Shown here: positions 1-10,189 of the stretch, piece after piece
Numbering within the stretch: position 1 is the stretch's first letter
How the letters are laid out: each line of letters starts with the position of its first letter
From: Hydrangea macrophylla
Lineage: Eukaryota > Streptophyta > Magnoliopsida > Cornales > Hydrangeaceae
DNA length: 64,000 nt
Assembly: GCA_033977485.1 (NCBI GenBank)
Contig: CM066988.1
Location: 137,554,859-137,618,858 of the forward strand
Reading direction: 5' to 3'
Notes under the pieces: model-generated
Databases searched by the model: none
Seen by the model: the letters and a program-made list of their open reading frames with translations, nothing else
What the model was told of the DNA's origin: nothing
Position numbers and translations under genes: made by a program

Positions 1-560
1 CATAAATCATACGTATTGAGATAATGCTTATCAAATGTTTAAGTTCGAGATATCTATTGTACTTGTATAATAATGCTTGTATTAGGAGTGATCGGTTAGG
101 TCAACTCACTTAGCTTCAAAGCTAACGACTCTTCCCTCTGCCCTGGACATATCACGTCTAGATTTCACAGGTGACGACTATCAAGATGAGGTCTACTCAA
201 AGGGACACGGCAAATGTGCAAGTTGAGTTGAAGGACTCCGGCATAGTTGTACTTAGAATTACTTAATTTGCTTTATTGTCTTCTATCTGAGGTAATGCTT
301 TAGACATGTATTGTGACCAAAATAGATAACCCTAGACTGCCTTTATAGATCCTTTATTTAGACTCATGATGTAATAACTAGATCCCAGACATTTGAGTTC
401 TATTGAAGAATACCAATAGGTGTTTTTATGCTTCCGCTTACTCTGTTAACCATGTGTAGAATGTAGAAAGGACAATCAGTTAATGTAACTAGCCATTCCC
501 TATGGGTCCAGAAAGGAAATTTTAACTTTTTCCTATTTTTGGCTACTCCGGGGCGTGACA
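1..560 (+). mobile_element. 3' end of a Gypsy-type (Tekay/Del-like) LTR, partial
   Basis: No open reading frame is present. The stretch ends in CCGGGGCGTGACA at 560. That is the usual 3' terminus of plant Tekay/Del chromovirus LTRs, which begin TGTAACACCC and end GGGGTGTGACA. A closely similar terminus occurs at 9664-9675. The left end lies outside the window, so solo LTR and full element cannot be told apart. The family assignment rests on the terminal motif only. Confidence 0.45.
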
Positions 561-1498
561 AAATTTGTGAAAAAGAAAAAAGATAGTAATCTGGAGTAAA
601 ATTGACAGCAGATAACCAAATTTCAGAGATCTATATCTTTAATCACTTGCTTCTCATGGAAAGGTATGGTAATCTATATTCAAGCAAATTTGACCTGAAT
701 TAAGAAACTGTAGAATTAAATTGACCAAGAATTGAAAACCGGAGTTCTGTCAGTTTCTGCATCATCTTGAATCCAATTCTCATCAAAGGGGGCTTATAAT
801 TAATGCATGAAAAGCTAACTGGAAAACCTCTCTAATCATATCAAATTCACTCTTACGCTCCTATAGAGGCTAAAAAGTTACAGTGAAATATTCTGCAGGA
901 CGGTAGGGTTAAAATAAGTAAATTAATGATCCCTCTAGAATTTATAAATACATGAATAAAATCATTTTAGCCCCAACATATTATGGGTTCAAACTTAAAC
1001 AACACTAAATTTGGTGATGTGGTGTCAATCCATTACCTAAGCGATCATATACCCGAGGTAGGAAACCAAAAAGTTCTACAATTAGAAATTTTGTTTGACA
1101 TTTCATCTGCTGTAAAATTCTGGTCCATTCAGTACAAAGATCCTTTAAGTCGCAAATTACTCCAAAAGCTTAAACCTGTTAAAGAATGGGCCGAACAATG
1201 TAGGTGAAGCTTCAACACGAAAACACCCTCTGTCACGTGCAAACCCGTGAGGCAACAAATTAAACAAACCAAACTCCATTTAGTGGAGACAAATAACAAA
1301 GTGCAAACATACACAAGGTTGTGATGCCATGTTAGGTCATCGATTACTCCAAAAGCTTAAGCTGTTAGAGAATGGGCCCAACAATGCCTGCCAAGCTTCA
1401 ACAAGCTCATTTCTGGATGGCCAGAATAAGGTCATGCGGTGATTACTCATAGTTGGGTAAATTTTCTAGGTTAGTGAACAAGCATAACATGCAACATC
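561..1498. repeat. Gene-free stretch with a degenerate 60-bp direct repeat
   Basis: I see no exon or convincing ORF here; the 74-codon frame at 983-1207 has no recognisable domain. Two diverged copies of a roughly 60-bp sequence lie at 1156-1217 and 1343-1403, both containing CTCCAAAAGCTTAA and GAATGGGCC. Read on the minus strand, the second copy is followed at about 1310-1338 by CCTAACA and TGGCATCACAACC. This resembles a Copia LTR end joined to an initiator-tRNA-Met primer site, so the block may be an eroded LTR remnant. That last point is inference. Confidence 0.35.
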
Positions 1499-2459
1499 TG
1501 TAATAACCCAGAATTTCTATATTTCTTTTATGCTGCAATATGTGAGCATAAGTCATGCTAGCGTATGATAAATAGATAGGGGAAAGAGACTTCATTAAAA
1601 AGATGGAGCGGTCCCATCATTGGAGAATAAGAATGAAAGGGTCGGAGAGGAGATACAAGGGGATTTCCATTACGAGAATGGATGGTACGAATGGGTAGAA
1701 GAAGAGAGAAACGATGAGATGAAAACGTTTCCATAATTGGTAGGAAAACTAGTAACTCACAAGAATGTGAGGTGTTAATTGGTAATAAGCAAGAAGTGCA
1801 TAATATGGAGGTAAGCTAGTATCCCAGTACGAGTGAATTCATTGAATTGAGTTAACATTGGTGAAAAAGGGTATAAATGATAAGGGCGTATATGTAAACA
1901 TTTCTACAACTAGTAGGTCAAATAGTAATTCACGGAAATGTAAGGAGCTACATTGGAATAATTGAAAGTATAGTAGGTGAATATGTAATTTAGGAAAGTT
2001 CAATTCTAGAAGTTGGTGGAATCTCCAAAGTAGGGAGATTAATTAACTTAATTGAGGTTAATTGGCTAATTGAGATTAATTAGCTTAATCAAGAAGCTTG
2101 CTTGTGCTAAGCAAGGAGGTGTTAAGTGTCATGACTTGGGAGATTAAATCTCCAATTGACATGTGGTGATGACTAGCCTAATGGAAGAATACAAAATAGA
2201 TGTACATCTTTGAGGTGCTTGTGTAGAGACAAGCAAGAAGGTGAAAGAAAAGAGAGAATAAGGGAGAAAAAAGAAAGAAAAAGGAAGTTATGAGAAAGGA
2301 ATTGGAGTTGGAATTTGATCCCCAAGGGTAAGTAGACTTGTAGTCTATGGTTTAATTCCATTTTGATTAAGGAAGGAACATGACATGTTCATATATTGTT
2401 TACATTTTGAATAATTAATGTAGGGGGATTAAAGGGGTGATGTAGAAATGAGCTAGTAA

Positions 2460-2744
2460 CAGTGCTCTAAAAATCCTCCTAGGCCTCCGCCTAGGCCCCG
2501 CCTAGACCCTAGGCCTTGTCCAACCGCCTGGATTTTCACCTAATCCTTGCAAAAATCCCACAAGGATTTAAGCCTGGTCTAGGCCAGGCCTAGGCCTCCT
2601 AGGCCGGCCCAGGAAGCTGCCTAGGCCTAAGCAGCCCAGGAGGCCTAAGGGTGGAATTGTCATTTTCTTGAAATAATAAGGGCAAAACCCTAATAATCCC
2701 CTAAGCCACCACACCACAGTCGTTCATTCAATTGACTACCAAGA

Positions 2745-2791
<47 letters not shown>

Positions 2792-3094
2792 AGAGAGAGA
2801 GAGAGAGGACGACTCACGAGAACTTCATGAAGTCGATTTTGTATCTGATGAAGATACAAAAGAAGAGGATGATGAGGAGTATGAGTTTGAGTCAGGTGGA
2901 TAGAGAGTGTTGGAGCAATATGGAGAAGAAGTTGTGGATGCTTAGTTTGTTGGTAAGCATCAATTTAAATTACATTGTTGATATTTGATAATGCGACTTT
3001 TTTTTTCATATTGGTCTATTAGAATTGTTTCTGTATTATTAATTTTGCTTTAAAATATTAGGCCTCCGCCTAGGCCCCTAACCCCTAGCCCTAG

Positions 3095-3125
<31 letters not shown>

Positions 3126-3170
3126 TTCCCCTTGCGGCCCACCTACCGCCTAGGGATTTTTAGAACACTG
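2460..3170. mobile_element. hAT-like non-autonomous element (copy A) with 8-bp TSD
   Basis: Terminal inverted repeats CAGTGCTCTAAAAATC and GATTTTTAGAACACTG bound the element. A perfect 8-bp target duplication GCTAGTAA lies at 2452-2459 and 3171-3178, the size typical of hAT transposons. There is no transposase frame. The ends carry GC-rich CCTAGGC-type words; the interior has a GA microsatellite (about 2747-2807) and a run of 31 C at 3095-3125. A related copy lies at 10190-10733. Confidence 0.8.
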
Positions 3171-4295
3171 GCTAGTAATCGTGTAATTGAATCTACTAGC
3201 AAGGTGAGTAATTCTAATCCTTGAATTGAATTGATGATCAAGATGCTATATATATTGATGAGCCATGAGATTTGTAAGTGATCATGTTATCTTGCTATGG
3301 TTTCATGACGTGATGTTATAAGCATGACTCATGGAGTTATGTGTTTAATTATGCTCTCTATTGTGTATAATAAGGATATGGATAGATATTGTTACTGTTG
3401 TGTGCATGGAAAGGGGTATGAATGTTTTGACATGCGAATGGATTCCGTAATAAACGGAAGGATAGGGAAAGTAAGAGAATTCCAACGGGGAATTGTGAGA
3501 ATGGCACTGGAAGAGAGCAAAGAATGAGAAAGTATGAAATGAGGTGTAAACTATATGGTATTAAAGTAGTGTTGGAAAAAGAATGTGTTTAATAAGTGTA
3601 CTTATAATCATTATTGTGCTTAAATGCTATGTAATGTTAACGTTCACTGATTATGTTATTCACTGAGCTTTATAGCTCATTGGTTATTTATATAAACATT
3701 TCAGGTATTTGGGAAGCAAGGTGAGTTAAGGTGAGGTGAAGAATTGAAGAACGCTTTAGTGTTTATATTTCAGATAATTAGATGGTATTGTAATAATATG
3801 GCAGAAGAGAATGCAGTGAAATTGGTAATGAACTACGACTCCTATAATGAGATTAATGGAGCGGTAGGGATAGAAGTACTCTAGAGGTGAAGCTACATTT
3901 GTTAAAACCTCAAGGGTACTACTATGTGGAGTTATAGATAATAATGGATTGTGCGTGTGTTTGATAATGAATGGTGACTCATGGGAAAGAGATTAAAAAG
4001 GGGAAAAACACGAGGGAATGCGCATACTTGCATGATATGTTAAACTTGTTTGGAAGTAGATTGTGTAAGAGTGATCGTAAGTCTTACATTTGCGAGATAT
4101 GACGATAATTTTGGTTGCATGGAAAATATTGCTTAGCTTGTGTTTAAAGGTTTCTACATATTATTATAAGGAAAGAGCCTTTATGGGTTTTAAAAAAAGG
4201 AATTTTATAACCCACCTTGAGAAAACAAAATGCTTGTTTGGTTTTGGTCCATTTTAATTTGCATAGAGTCAACAAGTGACTCTTTAGTTGATTAG

Positions 4296-4447
4296 TGTTG
4301 AGTGTTATGTTAACTTTAGTTCTATTGTATTTTATTTTTATTATTTATCTTTAGTCAGGGGTCTTTGTGTAATTATTGTTTTCTTCTATATGAATATAAG
4401 AGAGGGTCTCACTAATGTGAACCCTAAGCTTTCTGAAAAACTCAACA
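4296..4447 (+). repeat. Copia 5' LTR (152 bp)
   Basis: The LTR begins TGTTGAGTG and ends ACTCAACA, and is identical to the copy at 9447-9598. It is short for a plant Copia LTR. The stretch GAATATAAGAGAGGG near 4393 may hold the TATA-type promoter, but I cannot place the start of transcription. Confidence 0.97.
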
Positions 4448-4459
4448 TGGTATCAAAGC
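4448..4459 (+). promoter_or_regulatory. Primer binding site, initiator tRNA-Met type
   Basis: TGGTATCAAAGC abuts the 5' LTR. The usual plant Copia site, complementary to the 3' end of initiator tRNA-Met, is TGGTATCAGAGC, so there is one mismatch. Confidence 0.9.
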
Positions 4460-4521
4460 TACCCTAATAGGGGACTTGATCCTCCCACCACCATAGCCAC
4501 AACCCACAAACATACCTCAGC

Positions 4522-4740
4522 ACTATTCATCGTACTGTTCACGTCACTGTTCATCGAACTGTTCACGGCACTGTTCATCGGCACTGTTCATCACTACTGT
4601 TCACGTTACTGTTCATCGCTACTATTCATGGCACTGTTCATCGCTACTATTCACAGCACTGTTCATGTTACTGTTCATCGCTACTATTCACAGCACTGTT
4701 CACGTTACTGTTCATCGCTACTCTTCATCGTTACTGTTCA
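4522..4740 (+). repeat. 18-unit short tandem array in the Copia leader
   Basis: Between primer site and gag-pol start, the octamer ACTGTTCA (variants ACTATTCA and ACTCTTCA) recurs 18 times at 12-13 bp spacing. Linkers vary (TCGCT, CGTT, CAGC and similar). The spacing is near one helical turn. The sequence does not show its function; transcriptional enhancer or RNA packaging/leader element are both possible. Confidence 0.9.
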
Positions 4741-4924
4741 AGTTTTCTAAACCCTAGGGTGGACTCACCATAATTGGGCTATTCTGATCGCAATCCGTTT
4801 TTCTTCTTCTTCTTCGGTCCGTCTTCGGACCCTATGACTTGTCCATAGATTGGGCAATCGCACCCGATTGGTGCTTATAATTTCTAGGCTGCCTTGATTC
4901 CATTCATTGTTTCTTGTTGTTTGA

Positions 4925-7900
4925 GTGTCCCTCTTTAGCATGTCGAAAGACAGTGTGACACAAAAAGATGCCATTGGTACAAGTTCTCCTGCAGGTAATG
5001 AGAGACTCATTACCGAGAACCCTGGGTCCAAGATCACCACAGTGTTACTTAATGGTGAGAATTATTTGTCATGGTCTCAGTCGGCTACATTTTGGCTTAA
5101 AAGTAGGTCAAAGTTTGGTTATGTGAATGGAACAATCAAGGTGCCTAGTCCTGAAGATCCTACTTATGCAAAGTGGGAGGTTGACAATTTTTTGGTAATG
5201 AGCTGGTTGACTCACTCTATGGAGCCAGAGATTGCAGATGGATTTTTTGGGATGGAGACTGCCCAAGACATCTGGGATACTCTTGCTGAGACTTATTCTC
5301 GCAAGGGAAATGTTGCCCAGATTTATGAGTTGAGACGAACTGTTGAAGCTGAAGTCCAAGGAGATCGTTCCACTTTGCAATATTTTACTGCTTTAGGTTC
5401 CCTTTGGAAGAGGATTGATCATCTGATAACTCATCATCCAGTTTGTCCAGTTGATGCGGCTAGCTTCAAAACATATATTGAAAGTGAGAGGATTTTCAAG
5501 TTTCTTGCTGGTCTTAATCCAGAGTTCGATCCAGTGAGGAGCCGGGTACTTGGTATGGAACCGTTGCCATCACTTCGGGAAGCATTTGCCTATGTTCAGA
5601 ATGAAGAAAGCCGTCGCTCCGCTATGCTTCCACAGTCATCTACCGACAGATCTGCTTTGGTTTCTGCTAGTCATCGAGGGGGTAAGCCTTCAAATCAGCG
5701 TAAGGATTCTGGCTATGAGGTGAGTGATGAAAAGGATAAACTTTGGTGTGACCATTGCAACCGTCCTCGACATACCCGCGAGACTTGTTGGAGCCTTCAC
5801 GGACGCCCTCCTATGTCAAAAGGGCGGGGTGGTGGCCGTAGTGGTGGTCGTGGTAGTGGTGGTCGTGGTGGACGAGGTAGTGGTGGACCACGAGCTCACT
5901 TGACCACACGATCAGAGTCTGCTTATCAGGAAGACTTCTCAGCTCCTACTCCCTCGTCTGTGCCAGGCAGCATCAGTAGTACAGATATTGAGACATTGCG
6001 GCGCATAATGACACAGTTAGACACCTCCACTAGTGCCTCCACTTCTTTTGCCCAGAAAGGTAATTATGCTAATTTTTCAAGTGCTTTGCATGCTAATTCT
6101 CCGCAACCATGGATCATTGACTCTGGAGCTTCCGATCATATGACCGGTCTTCCAAGTATTTTTTCCACTTATAATCCATGTTCAGGGAAAGATAAGGTTA
6201 AAACTGCAGATGGAAACTTGTCTTCTATTTCTGGTAAAGGTGTCATTAATGTTTCTAATTCACTTGCTTTAACTTCGGTTCTTCATGTTCCTAATTTTTC
6301 GACTAATCTTCTTTCAATTAGTCGTTTAACTCATGATTTGAACTGTTGTGTAACTTTCTTTCCATCTTACTGTGTCTTTCAGGACCTCTCCACGAAGAAG
6401 GTGATTGGCAGTGGTAGAAAGAAGGATGGTCTCTATCTGTTGTTGCCTGATGGAGTTGAAAATGAGAGATTGACGAGTACTGCTCATACTTCACAGAGAG
6501 AAAATATTCCTCAAGATTTGTGGCTGTGGCATAAAAGATTAGGACATCCTTCCTTCTATTTGCTTCGTTATTTATTTCCTTCCTTAGTTTCCAATAATTG
6601 TGTTTCTGAGATTTCTTGTGAGGCTTGTCAACTCGGAAAACACCACCGTGCAACTTTTAATTCAAGTATCAATAAAAGTACTATTCCTTTTGCACTTATT
6701 CATACTGATGTTTGGGGCCCATCTCATATTACTACTTTGAATGGCTATAGATGGTTTGTAACTTTTATTGATGACTACACTCGCACAACTTGGGTATATT
6801 TGATGAAAGAAAAGAGTGATGTTTTTTCTATTTTTAAATCTTTTCATAAGATGATATGTACCCAATTCAGTACGGTTATTAAAATTGTTCGGTCTGACAA
6901 GGGGGGTGAATATATCTACAGTGGTCTCACTCGCTATTTTTCTGAACACGGCATGATACATCAAACGTCATGCACCAATACTCCACAACAAAACGGAGTT
7001 GCTGAAAGAAAGAACCGTCACTTGTTAGAGTCTGCTAGGTCTATGTTGTTCTCTATGGAGATCCCTAAGTCCTATTGGGGGGAAGCAGTCTTGACTGCTA
7101 CCTACCTCATCAATCGTTTACCTACTCGTGTGCTTGGTAAGAAAGCTCCTGTAGAACTTCTTACCAATCCTTCTTCACTCTTTCCTATTCCTCCTAAAGT
7201 ATTTGGTTGTGTCTGCTTCGTTCACAATCACTCTCCTTCCAGACGGAAATTGGACCCTCGTTCTCTTAAATGTGTCTTTGTCGGATATTCTCCTACACAA
7301 AAAGGGTACAAGTGTTATCATCCCCCTTCTCGTAAGTGGTTCGTGTCTATGGATGTTACTTTTGATGAAAATTTGTCTTACTTCCAGCCCTCTCTTCAGG
7401 GGGAGAAACAGTTAGGTGAAGAGAAGTCTGTAGAAACGGTGCCATTTATTGTAGGAGGAGAGGAGGAAGGCAGAAAAGGAGAGGAAAACAGGAGTGAAGA
7501 AAAAATAGAAGAAAAAGAAAGAAAAAAAATAGATGAAGAAATAGAAGTTGAGAGTGAAAAAAGGAGAGGAGATGAAAGTGCAGAGGATAAAAGGAAGGAG
7601 TTGTTGACCTATTCAAAAAATAAAGGCAGAAGGATTTTTGGGGCAACAGATGAGAGGATCGTTTCTCCAATACCACTGCAATTGACTTCTTCGAGTGATG
7701 AAGGTCCAGGTATTTCTACTCCTCCTAACTCCTCTAGTCCTATTTCTGTTTCTTCCTCTAAAAATGAGTTGGATATTCCTATTGCTCTTCGCAAGGGCAC
7801 TAGAGAATGCACCAAACATCCTCTTTCTAAGTTTGTTTCGTACTCTCGATTGTCTCCGTCTTATAAAGCTTTTGTGTCCAAACTCGACTCTGTTTCTATC

Positions 7901-9439
7901 CCTAATCATGTACAGGAAGCTCTCACTAATCCTAAGTGGAAATCAGCCATGGTTGAAGAGATGAAAGCGCTTCGCAAAAATGGCACTTGGGAGTTAACTG
8001 AGTTACCCCGTGGGAAAAAGACAGTTGGGTGCAAGTGGGTATTCACTGTGAAACACAACGCAGATGGGACTATAGAAAGATACAAAGCCAGGTTGGTAGC
8101 CAAGGGCTTTACTCAGACCTATGGGGTGGACTACCAGGAGACATTTGCTCCGGTTGCAAAGATGAACTCCATCAGAATCTTGTTGTCTCTAGCAGCAAAT
8201 TGGGAATGGCCCTTGCATCAGTTTGATGTGAAGAATGCATTCCTGCATGGGGATTTAGAAGAAGAGGTCTATATGGACATACCCCCTGGATTCGAGGATA
8301 ATAAGACTAGAGGAAGAGTGTGTCGCCTCAGGAAGTCTTTATATGGCCTCAAACAATCTCCCAGAGCTTGGTTTGATAGGTTCTCGCAAGCTATGATCAG
8401 ATATGGTTTCAGACAGAGCCAAGGTGATCATACCCTCTTTGTTAAGCACTCGTCACAGGGTAAGGTAACAGCATTGATTGTCTATGTAGATGATATTGTC
8501 CTTACAGGTGATGATTTTGAGGAGATGAAGCTACTAAAATCATATCTGGCTACGGAATTTGAGATCAAAGATTTGGGAAGTTTGAAGTACTTCTTGGGAA
8601 TCGAGGTAGCTCGATCCAAGGGTGGAATTTTCATATCTCAACGGAAGTATGTTTTGGACCTACTCAAGGAGACGGGCATGCTAGGGAGTAAGGCCGTGGA
8701 TACTCCAATGGATCCCAACGTAAAACTTGGGGATGATTCTGGTGGAGAACCTGTTGATAAGGGGAGGTACCAGAGATTGGTAGGTAAATTAATTTATTTG
8801 GCTCATACGAGACCTGACATTGCTTTTGCAGTCAGCGTAGTGAGTCAGTTCATGCATGATCCCAAACAACCCCATCTAGATGCTGTGTTTAGGGTCTTGA
8901 GGTACCTGAAGTCAGCACCAGGGAAAGGTTTATGCTTTGCTAAACATGGTCATATGTTAGTAGAGGCCTATACCGATGCAGATTGGGCCGGATCTATTAC
9001 TGATAGGAGATCGACCACAGGTTATTGCTCGTTTGTTGGTGGCAATCTGGTGACTTGGAGGAGCAAGAAGCAGTCAGTAGTAGCCAGATCTAGCGCCGAG
9101 GCAGAATTTAGGGCCATGGCTCTAGGGGTATGTGAGCTGTTGTGGATTCAAATTGTGTTATCAGATCTTGGTTTCAGACAGAAAGACTCAATGAAGTTGT
9201 ATTGTGATAATAAGTCGGCCATTAGTATTGCACACAATCCGGTTCAGCATGACCGGACAAAGCATGTGGAGATTGATAGGCATTTTATCAAGGAGAAGCT
9301 AACTAATGGGAGCATATGTACACCTTTTGTGAAATCAGGGGAGCAGCTAGCTGATATTCTTACAAAAGGCCTTGCAAGTCGACCGTTTCAGTTCATTCTA
9401 AGCAAGCTGGGCATGAGAGATATCTTCGCACCAGCTTGA
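4925..9439 (+). CDS. Copia gag-pol polyprotein, 1504 aa, intact
   Basis: The polyprotein encodes everything for reverse transcription and integration. The N-terminal gag (about residues 30-300) ends with a CX2CX4HX4C zinc knuckle at 275-288, followed by a Gly/Arg-rich stretch. The aspartic protease motif DSG is at 399-401. The integrase has a GAG-pre-integrase HHCC region (from about 533) and the catalytic triad D595, D658, E694 with exactly 35 residues between the last two. A low-complexity Glu/Lys-rich linker precedes the reverse transcriptase, whose YVDD box is at 1187-1190. RNase H starts near 1349 with TDADWAG. There is no stop or frameshift. The first ATG is at 4925; a second in-frame ATG at 4940 is an equally plausible start. 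The stop lies only 7 bp before the 3' LTR. Confidence 0.97.
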   Translation: MSLFSMSKDSVTQKDAIGTSSPAGNERLITENPGSKITTVLLNGENYLSWSQSATFWLKSRSKFGYVNGTIKVPSPEDPTYAKWEVDNFLVMSWLTHSMEPEIADGFFGMETAQDIWDTLAETYSRKGNVAQIYELRRTVEAEVQGDRSTLQYFTALGSLWKRIDHLITHHPVCPVDAASFKTYIESERIFKFLAGLNPEFDPVRSRVLGMEPLPSLREAFAYVQNEESRRSAMLPQSSTDRSALVSASHRGGKPSNQRKDSGYEVSDEKDKLWCDHCNRPRHTRETCWSLHGRPPMSKGRGGGRSGGRGSGGRGGRGSGGPRAHLTTRSESAYQEDFSAPTPSSVPGSISSTDIETLRRIMTQLDTSTSASTSFAQKGNYANFSSALHANSPQPWIIDSGASDHMTGLPSIFSTYNPCSGKDKVKTADGNLSSISGKGVINVSNSLALTSVLHVPNFSTNLLSISRLTHDLNCCVTFFPSYCVFQDLSTKKVIGSGRKKDGLYLLLPDGVENERLTSTAHTSQRENIPQDLWLWHKRLGHPSFYLLRYLFPSLVSNNCVSEISCEACQLGKHHRATFNSSINKSTIPFALIHTDVWGPSHITTLNGYRWFVTFIDDYTRTTWVYLMKEKSDVFSIFKSFHKMICTQFSTVIKIVRSDKGGEYIYSGLTRYFSEHGMIHQTSCTNTPQQNGVAERKNRHLLESARSMLFSMEIPKSYWGEAVLTATYLINRLPTRVLGKKAPVELLTNPSSLFPIPPKVFGCVCFVHNHSPSRRKLDPRSLKCVFVGYSPTQKGYKCYHPPSRKWFVSMDVTFDENLSYFQPSLQGEKQLGEEKSVETVPFIVGGEEEGRKGEENRSEEKIEEKERKKIDEEIEVESEKRRGDESAEDKRKELLTYSKNKGRRIFGATDERIVSPIPLQLTSSSDEGPGISTPPNSSSPISVSSSKNELDIPIALRKGTRECTKHPLSKFVSYSRLSPSYKAFVSKLDSVSIPNHVQEALTNPKWKSAMVEEMKALRKNGTWELTELPRGKKTVGCKWVFTVKHNADGTIERYKARLVAKGFTQTYGVDYQETFAPVAKMNSIRILLSLAANWEWPLHQFDVKNAFLHGDLEEEVYMDIPPGFEDNKTRGRVCRLRKSLYGLKQSPRAWFDRFSQAMIRYGFRQSQGDHTLFVKHSSQGKVTALIVYVDDIVLTGDDFEEMKLLKSYLATEFEIKDLGSLKYFLGIEVARSKGGIFISQRKYVLDLLKETGMLGSKAVDTPMDPNVKLGDDSGGEPVDKGRYQRLVGKLIYLAHTRPDIAFAVSVVSQFMHDPKQPHLDAVFRVLRYLKSAPGKGLCFAKHGHMLVEAYTDADWAGSITDRRSTTGYCSFVGGNLVTWRSKKQSVVARSSAEAEFRAMALGVCELLWIQIVLSDLGFRQKDSMKLYCDNKSAISIAHNPVQHDRTKHVEIDRHFIKEKLTNGSICTPFVKSGEQLADILTKGLASRPFQFILSKLGMRDIFAPA

Positions 9440-9446
9440 GGGGGAG
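9436..9446 (+). promoter_or_regulatory. Polypurine tract
   Basis: TTGAGGGGGAG directly precedes the 3' LTR and overlaps the gag-pol stop codon. This is the expected position of the plus-strand primer. Confidence 0.85.
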
Positions 9447-9598
9447 TGTTGAGTGTTATGTTAACTTTAGTTCTATTGTATTTTATTTTTATTATTTATC
9501 TTTAGTCAGGGGTCTTTGTGTAATTATTGTTTTCTTCTATATGAATATAAGAGAGGGTCTCACTAATGTGAACCCTAAGCTTTCTGAAAAACTCAACA
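9447..9598 (+). repeat. Copia 3' LTR (152 bp)
   Basis: This LTR is identical to the 5' LTR at 4296-4447, ends in CA, and is followed by the duplicated target ATTAG at 9599-9603. Confidence 0.97.
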
Positions 9599-9900
9599 AT
9601 TAGTAAGGTGGGGAATAGAGCCTTGGTGGCAGTCACGTGTCCTAAAGCTACTCTTTGTGGGTTTGGGGCGTGACAACAGTCACAACATCATTTCGAGAAA
9701 GCTAAGTTTTCAGCAATTATTACTCCAATCTTCTTACCTTCATGACCACAAATTTCATGTCATTTTCCTGAGCAAATTATATTCTTTCTTTGTGGTTATA
9801 CTTGTTTTTATGCTTATCATTCTTTTGCATTGAATCATTTAGTCAAATCTCACTTGCTAAATACATTCTTTTGAAACTCTTATCTGATCAAAAAAGATGC

Positions 9901-10171
9901 CTTAGGGAGGGTTTAATAACCCAATAAAGTGCTAAAAATGAAAATCTTCAGTACTTATTTTATTTTATAATGTGTCAGTCAACTAAAAAGCAGCCAAAAA
10001 ACCTACTTAAAAGTTAAAAGTAAATCCACTTAAAAAAAAACACTGAACGTGATCTATTGCAATACTTGAAACATTTTCTTCAATAGTGAATATTCAGTAG
10101 CTTAAAACAATAAAAATGTGAGTACTTAGTTTTCAGTACTTAGTTTTCAATTTCAACAAACGGGACCTTAG
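9901..10171. mobile_element. MITE of the 'AAGGG...GTTTGATAA' family
   Basis: The right end, read in reverse, is CTAAGGTCCCGTTTGTTG, and the left is CTTAGGGAGGGTTTAATAA. The interior has repeated AGTACTGAAAA / TTTTCAGTACTTA words. The same words occur in the copies at 57022-60214 and 62708-63148. I did not find a clear target duplication, so the superfamily is open. Confidence 0.5.
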
Positions 10172-10189
10172 TATCTAATCACTAGGGGT

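Larger units (their letters stand above)
4296..9598 (+). mobile_element. Complete, very young Copia LTR retrotransposon
   Basis: This 5303-bp element has 152-bp LTRs (4296-4447 and 9447-9598, TG...CA) that I read as identical base for base. The 5-bp target duplication ATTAG is perfect (4291-4295 and 9599-9603). A tRNA-iMet-type primer site follows the 5' LTR directly, and a purine tract precedes the 3' LTR. One uninterrupted gag-pol frame (4925-9439) fills the interior with protease, integrase, RT and RNase H in Copia order. LTRs are identical when an element inserts and diverge afterwards, so the insertion is recent. All visible parts needed for autonomous movement are present. The lineage may be Ale/Retrofit, judged from short LTRs and a single frame; this is uncertain. 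Confidence 0.97.
1499..9684 (+). mobile_element. Solo Gypsy-type LTR interrupted by a MITE and a Copia element
   Basis: The LTR starts TGTAATAACCC at 1499 and reaches GGGGCGTGACA at 9665-9675, which fits a Tekay/Del-like LTR on the plus strand. An exact 5-bp duplication ACATC flanks 1499 on the left (1494-1498) and recurs at 9685-9689 after a CA dinucleotide, so the right boundary is either 9675 (canonical motif) or 9684 (exact duplication). Removing the Copia insertion and the MITE at 2460-3170 leaves about 2.16 kb. This is nearly the same as the two LTRs at 44609-46781 and 47190-49370. No internal coding domain belongs to it, hence solo LTR. Confidence 0.55.

Noticed and set aside
983..1207. 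74-codon frame considered as a small gene
   Set aside because: Its second half is a dispersed repeat that recurs at 1343-1403, and no start context or domain supports it.
6318..6964. Minus-strand frames of 100-111 codons inside the Copia element
   Set aside because: They are antisense shadows of the intact gag-pol frame and have no domain or codon structure of their own.
7446..7909. Overlapping minus-strand frames rich in Leu/Phe/Ser
   Set aside because: They are the reverse of the Glu/Lys-rich linker between integrase and reverse transcriptase.
9664..9684. Single firm right boundary for the solo LTR at 1499
   Set aside because: Two ends compete: the canonical GGGGCGTGACA at 9675 and an exact ACATC duplication after 9684. 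I kept the wider one and stated the doubt.
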